Source of the DNA: Actinomucor elegans
Lineage: Eukaryota > Mucoromycota > Mucoromycetes > Mucorales > Mucoraceae
NCBI GenBank assembly: GCA_026027325.1
Contig: JAMSLZ010000002.1
Coordinates: forward strand, 1,674,001 to 1,738,000
Direction: 5' to 3'
Length of the DNA stretch: 64,000 nucleotides
Position 1 is the stretch's first letter; each line of letters starts with the position of its first letter. The notes beneath the pieces are model-generated. The model worked only from the letters and a program-made list of their open reading frames with translations, was not told the origin of the DNA and did not search any database. The translations under genes and the position numbers were made by a program. Positions 59,274 to 64,000 of the stretch are shown here, one piece after another.

Positions 59274-61405
59274 ATTTTAAGAATATTGTTTAAAGTATGG
59301 AAAATAAAGGCTGATAAATTCTGCACAAGAACTTACTGACCTAGTTATATACTTTTGTCAAAGGGCAGCGGACTTTCGATAAAGCCTTGTCTTTTTGGAT
59401 TGGCATGTTGGAAGTATTTAAAGACAGAATGCAACTGCAGAGATATATCATTGAGTTCTATCAGATTTCTTCATAATGTCTTTGTCTGTCTTTTAAATTT
59501 TCCAGTCGACATAACCTGAGTTCACATTTGCATTAAGAAATGCCAAAGAGTTAAATATATCTATTACGTATACATGTTTGCCAAGGTATGACCAAGAACT
59601 AGTACTACTTGGCGCAATTGATCGACCAAGTTTTTCGGATTCCAATGTTAAAAAGCAGCTGCCAATCAAACTCTGACGTTTTTGATATATCCACGTGGCC
59701 ACAGTAATATGCATTTGCTATCAATAAAAAAAAACACATTTACCAAGTATAATTGAACGAGTGATGAAATGCACTTGAATTGCATCGGACATCTTATTTA
59801 ACTTCGCCTTAAATCTATGAAACTATAGACAGACTTTGTCTCAGTACGTACTGCGGCGTCAGTTGTACGATGTGATCAAACGTTTTTATCATTTAAGGGA
59901 GGCAGAACAGGTGTACTTGTATCTATTAACTTTTCAGAAATATTTCTACAACACTGTATGAATGGTGGCGTAGTAGCGTTATGACTTGGAATTATAACAG
60001 TTTCATGTATATTAAGCGATGTTTAATCTGCTGCTTGCCTTGCAGATGCTGCGGTTTGTACACCCACGAATGAAGTGATTTTCATGATCTGGCCAGCAAC
60101 TGTTTAATATTACAATCCCTATGCTAAGCTCACATGTAATTAATAGCCAAACATAATAACTGCTTCTTTGATGATGCTTTTACAGAGATCTTTTATAATT
60201 CGAAAGATCTAATACGAAGAGTGCCAGATGAGTTTTCTGTTTTGAAGCCAGAAAAGAAAAAGGCAGGTTATGACTACTGAAATTTTTTAAAATATGCATT
60301 GAATATGGCCATATACGCAACGATATGGATGCCTGCAAAAAATAGGTGCGTATTTGAACATCGCCAAGCATTACTCTACAATCGCTCATTAGTCAAGAGC
60401 TTACTATTACTTCAAGAATAGCTTGTTACATTACATATGATAGTTTGTAAATTAGGTATGTAGTTATTAGTAGATTAGATGCTTCAGATTCTTTGATTCG
60501 CTACTTGTTGTGTAATACAATAGAAAGCGAGATCCGATAGTACCAAATCAGTACAAGAAATAGAATACTTTTTGACCGACTGACGGGCACCGACAAGCGG
60601 CGAGCTTTCCTTCTTTGTGATGAACATGGGATAGTAACACAAAATTGTACCATGGCAAGACCTCTCTTTAGTAGCACACAATGAAACTTTAACTCTAGTT
60701 AGATGATGACGAAAATGAGAGGCTTTTGAGCTTCCAATAAGAATTCCAAGACTTTTACGTTTATAGCGAATTTACCTATGCAAATAGATGCGGACCCTCA
60801 GTTATGAAACTGTTCAGGTATAGTTAACGATATTTCACGCGACTTCTGGTCCACACATATGGGAATTCTAGAACCTATCCTTTGACTAAGATAACCACTT
60901 GTTATATGAAAAAAAGTTTATCTAAACAGATGATTGTTATTAATATAGAAGTCATGTATTCAAAGTGTTTCAGCATTGCTCAGTTAGAATGACAGATAGA
61001 TGTTTTTTTGTTGTAAGCTATAGTTTTCGGGCCATTATATTGCCATTTCTACTAAAAAAAAAACTTGCTGTTTTCGCAAGAATGATTAAAAGCTTACTTT
61101 CTTATCTACTTACTCCCAATAAAGTTAAATTACGGCACATCTCCGTAGATGAACGTTTGTTCTCCTTGAAAAAATAACATAATACGTGAATTAAAGTCAG
61201 AACTTTTGAGTCAAATTTTATTATTAATACTTTTGATGCTGCTTGTTATTCATAAAGGTGAGATGTGTATTTATATTAAGCGTAGTTATATGATGATTAA
61301 AAAAGTAGGATGTGAGGTATCTATATACAATCTAACGTGACACATTAATGTCATAGTATTACAGGTTTTACGTATTATAGAACAGAAGCGAAAAGCTCCA
61401 GGCCC
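59274..61405. other. Spacer between arrestin paralogues
   Basis: About 2.1 kb. A minus-strand frame at 59493-59714 (73 codons) and another at 60484-60681 lack recognisable domains and neighbours, and are left unannotated. The only supported element is the TATA-like box of the downstream arrestin gene. Confidence 0.5.
59344..59351 (-). promoter_or_regulatory. TATA-like box, arrestin paralogue 1
   Basis: TATATAAC on the minus strand lies 71 bp upstream of the start codon at 59273. Sequence and spacing fit a TATA element. Usage is not proven. Confidence 0.45.
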
Positions 61406-62570
61406 TTAAAAGCCCAACATGGCATGGTTGACATGGTGTTCATAATCAGGCAACTTGGTTGAGTCATACAGAGGCAACGCGTCTTCATATTCAATGGCCT
61501 TCATAAATTGGGGTAAAGGCATACTGTTTGGCTTATTTGACGTTCCTTGTTCAAACATAGAATAAAGTTGAATCTCGTTGGAGCTTCTGATACCATAGCC
61601 TAAAGTACCAATTGTAATAGGAATATCATCTGTAGCCACAGTGTAATTCCAGATACCGCCCATGGGGCCCTTTTGTTCGGCACTAATGCGAAATGCATAA
61701 GAAATGCGTACGAGTTTGCCGTAATCATAAGTTGGAGATATATCAGCAGGGAGTTTGAGTGTCAGATCCGCATCGCAAGAAGTTCCAGATGAGTTGCTTG
61801 AAGAGATTAACGGCAACTTTTGACTTACAGAAGCTATAGTTTTTACTTGGTCACCAATGTCATCAAACTCAATAACGTGCAGAGTTTGAATGAGCTTGAG
61901 ATGTACTGTGAGAAACTGAAAAGACTTGCTGTTAGACTTTTTGTTGTTGCATTCTAAATGAAGCCTGATAGGAATATATTCATTTGGTACGAATTCTTGA
62001 GCAATCATGTTGACACGGACTGATAAATGTCCCTTTTGTGCCTGCCATTGAACAGGCGACTTTAATAATCTTGTTTCTACAAAGGGCATACACACAACAG
62101 ATTTTTCTGCGCGGATTGGTTCGGTGGTTGTATCAACCTGGGCTATGAGTTGAAAGCTGCAGCGATAGAAAGCATGATCGATTGCTGGAGGCAATTGTAC
62201 CATAGGCATTTGAATGGTGAAAGGGAAAGAATAATCATCATTTTCATCAAGCTTCAAGGTGCCGTTATTTGATTCCCAAAGACATTTTTGAATACTAAAG
62301 AGTACATTTCTAGCAGTGCGCATAATACCAGGAGCGATATCAAAAGGTGGAATTGTTTCAACTGCATAGAATATAAGCCGAATTCTTTCCACAGGTGTAT
62401 TGGAAGGGTTGAACTTTACGAATCCTTGAATGTTTATCAATACAAGTATTCCAATGCAATTATTATAATATATACACACCTTGAAATACTGATCCGGGGC
62501 CATAGACTGGTTGATCTTTGATAGACCAACCAAATTCAGGCAGGAGTTCAATGGACAATGAGGAGGACAT
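61406..62570 (-). CDS. Alpha-arrestin-like protein, paralogue 2
   Basis: Exon 1 (62480-62570) encodes MSSSLSIELLPEFGWSIK then QPVYGPGSVFQG; exon 2 (61406-62423) continues GFVKFNPSNTPVERIRLIFY. The product has 369 residues. The intron falls after the same Gln codon as in paralogue 1, with phase 1 in both. Shared blocks are FPFTIQMPMVQLPPA, PFVETRLLKSPV, IPITIGTLGYGIRSSNEI and the tail YEDALPLYDSTKLPDYEH. The tail again has two LPxY motifs (LPLY, LPDY) at the same spacing. The inferred role is that of an arrestin adaptor for Rsp5-type ubiquitin ligase; cargo cannot be predicted. It is about 50 residues shorter than paralogue 1, mostly in the interdomain region. The donor is GTGTGT, weaker than GTAAGT. 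Confidence 0.82.
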
Positions 62571-62623
62571 ATTAGACAAATGGTAGAACTTTGAGAAAAA
62601 ACAATCTATTTGAAGGATCGACA

Positions 62624-62631
62624 CTTTTATA
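62624..62631 (-). promoter_or_regulatory. TATA-like box, arrestin paralogue 2
   Basis: TATAAAAG on the minus strand lies about 54 bp upstream of the start at 62570. The Cwc15 stop is about 115 bp further away, so this short gap holds the whole proximal promoter. Confidence 0.5.
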
Positions 62632-62746
62632 TGATGACGGTATACCCTACAACCGCAGTAAACTGTTTTCTGCCAAAAAATAAGTGTCTAGCCGCAGTTG
62701 TGTAACTTGCTTATGTGTCTTTATTATAAGGCTTTATTATATGAAT

Positions 62747-63624
62747 TTATTGAATATACTTGTGAAGGAATCTTCTATGGAAATCAGAACGCAACATATC
62801 GTTAACAAATCTCTTCTTAGGCTTATCATCAAGTCCTCTAGCTTGATTCTTAAAGATAACATCGTCGTCCCATCTATAATATACAACGTACATACGTTAG
62901 TGACACAATCAGAGCCAAGTGAATATGTCTTGGCTAATTGCTTACCGTCTTTTCACGCTAAAATCACGTTTCTCAGCGCCAATATTCAACAGAGGATTAC
63001 CCTCCATTGCTTCTTGTTCTTTTGCTGCCTCTTCTTCTTCTCGGGCTTCACGCTCTTGCCTTTCTTTTTCTTCAGCACGTTCTTTACGAATACGTTGTAG
63101 TGTCGCTAGTAGTTCTGCTGCATTATCATCATCATCATCGTCGTCGTCGTCATCATCGCTAATGGCATTTTATCAGCATTTGATTCATCTTGTGCAGCGA
63201 AAATTAAAAATACCTGCTACTACTCCCATCACTATCGCTTTCTTGATCGCTATCATCTTTATCTAATTTCGCCAGCCTTTCAGCCTCTGCCATAAGTTTT
63301 TGTTTCTCTTCATTCGGCTGTTCTTCTTGCTGTTTGATTAATCGCGTTGACGAAGCTCCACCAGCCTTCTCTTCATAGTATTCTTGCTCTGCTCTTCGTA
63401 GCTCTTCCAATAACTCTTCCCTACTTCCGATTTCGTCGGCAGTGCCTTGTCCAGGCTGTCTGAACTTGAGCTTTGTATGTGAGGCAATGTCTCGAGCACT
63501 GTATTGAAAACTGGGTGCTTTACTATCATTACCACGAGCGGGATCAAAGGTGGGACGAGCAGCAGTAGTCTAAGCATATAGATTAGTCTTTTGATCAGCG
63601 TTTGATTTAAGTGTTCATTACCAT
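62747..63624 (-). CDS. CWC15: Pre-mRNA splicing factor Cwc15
   Basis: Cwc15 (Cwf15, AD-002) is a small component of the Prp19-associated NTC in the active spliceosome. Minus-strand exons are 63622-63624 (only the ATG), 63214-63569, 62946-63158 and 62747-62873. They join to 699 nt and 232 residues, the family's usual length. The N-terminus [13 protein letters not shown] and [20 protein letters not shown] is diagnostic. An acidic run of Asp codons follows, then [19 protein letters not shown] and the conserved C-terminus [26 protein letters not shown]. All junctions are GT-AG. The start codon stands alone as a three-base exon followed by intron 63570-63621. That is the only arrangement that puts Met directly before TTAARP, but a different 5' exon further upstream cannot be excluded. 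Confidence 0.92.
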
Positions 63625-64000
63625 TTTAGCTAATGTATTCTATCGATGAATGTACAGAGAAAAGAAATGGTGAAAAGCCGAAAAAATTGCAGTTCGTTCA
63701 AGCTGACGTGACATCACCCTCAGGCTCGCGCTTTCAATATTATCTGAATTAGGTAGACCTTTTTTTTAGATCAAATATTGAGCGCATTTTTAATGGCATG
63801 TATCTCACTTTCTCAACATAGTGCTTAAACATAACGTTTCTTCTAGTGTTACATTTATCACTTGGCTTTTCATATAATAAAGAGTAATCTACTATTATAA
63901 AACGCAAATCCAAGGAATGCAGATATAATACAAATATAGCTTGGAATATTAATATAAAGTATTATATAATGTTTATTTTATTCAACATTCAATCAAATTT
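63625..64000. other. Upstream flank of Cwc15
   Basis: Holds the Cwc15 promoter region and AT-rich sequence to the window edge. No further gene was seen. Confidence 0.5.

Noticed and set aside
59493..59714. A 73-codon minus-strand frame between the arrestins
   Set aside because: No recognisable motif, no splice partner exon and no paralogue. Not enough support for a gene.
60484..60681. A 65-codon minus-strand frame
   Set aside because: Short, Cys/Ser/Lys mix without pattern and an AT-rich context. Most likely chance.
1..64000. CRISPR array, operon, phage or plasmid features
   Set aside because: Spliceosomal introns, fungal housekeeping genes and a nuclear tRNA-Leu show eukaryotic nuclear DNA. 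No spaced identical repeats of CRISPR type occur.

Overview
The window is nuclear DNA from a fungus. Genes carry short GT-AG introns (mostly about 45-90 nt), intergenic DNA is AT-rich with long A/T runs, and the gene content is fungal: Midasin/Rea1, a Vip1/Asp1 inositol pyrophosphate kinase, a Set3-like PHD-SET protein, LPxY alpha-arrestins, a Yck-like casein kinase, Cwc15 and Pxr1. The gene set, the intron density and a LINE-type reverse-transcriptase tail suggest an early-diverging filamentous fungus, most likely Mucoromycota. That placement is inference and was not tested.

Layout. 0-7.6 kb: a Kelch-repeat gene (minus), an Iwr1/SLC7A6OS gene (plus), a Nup85-like nucleoporin (plus) and a Pxr1/PINX1 G-patch gene (minus). 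All four show reading-frame breaks, severe in the first two. 8.2-9.1 kb: an unassigned coiled-coil protein. 9.1-18.8 kb: a gene-poor tract with two tandem zinc-finger paralogues, poly(A) runs, decayed coding scraps and a diverged repeat with a period of roughly 165 bp. 18.8-21.9 kb: casein kinase I and glutaryl-CoA dehydrogenase in tandem. 23.8-26.5 kb: a heavily broken gene resembling the kinetochore scaffold Spc7/KNL1. 27.3-36.6 kb: Set3-like PHD-SET protein, Vip1 kinase/phosphatase, ribosomal protein uS7 (Rps5) and Bax inhibitor-1. 36.6-39.4 kb: tRNA-Leu(CAA) and more copies of the repeat. 39.4-55.7 kb: a complete Midasin gene of 5332 codons. 55.7-64 kb: a LINE scrap, two tandem alpha-arrestin paralogues and Cwc15.

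The genes do not form one pathway. Most are housekeeping: ribosome biogenesis (Midasin, Pxr1, Rps5), RNA polymerase II import (Iwr1), nuclear pore (Nup85), splicing (Cwc15), chromatin (Set3-like) and signalling (Vip1, CK1, arrestins).

The most notable structure is the uneven integrity. Normally single-copy, conserved genes (Iwr1, Nup85, a KNL1-like gene) are broken by small indels or nonsense codons, while long genes such as Midasin and Vip1 are perfectly open. Several breaks are one base short within a homopolymer, so base-calling error competes with real decay, for example loss of a duplicate copy. The nonsense codons in the KNL1-like gene favour real decay there. I found no convincing new multi-gene system. 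The strongest unexplained items are the ~165-bp repeat family, a ~31-bp tandem motif resembling an RFX X-box upstream of Nup85, and the zinc-finger pair.
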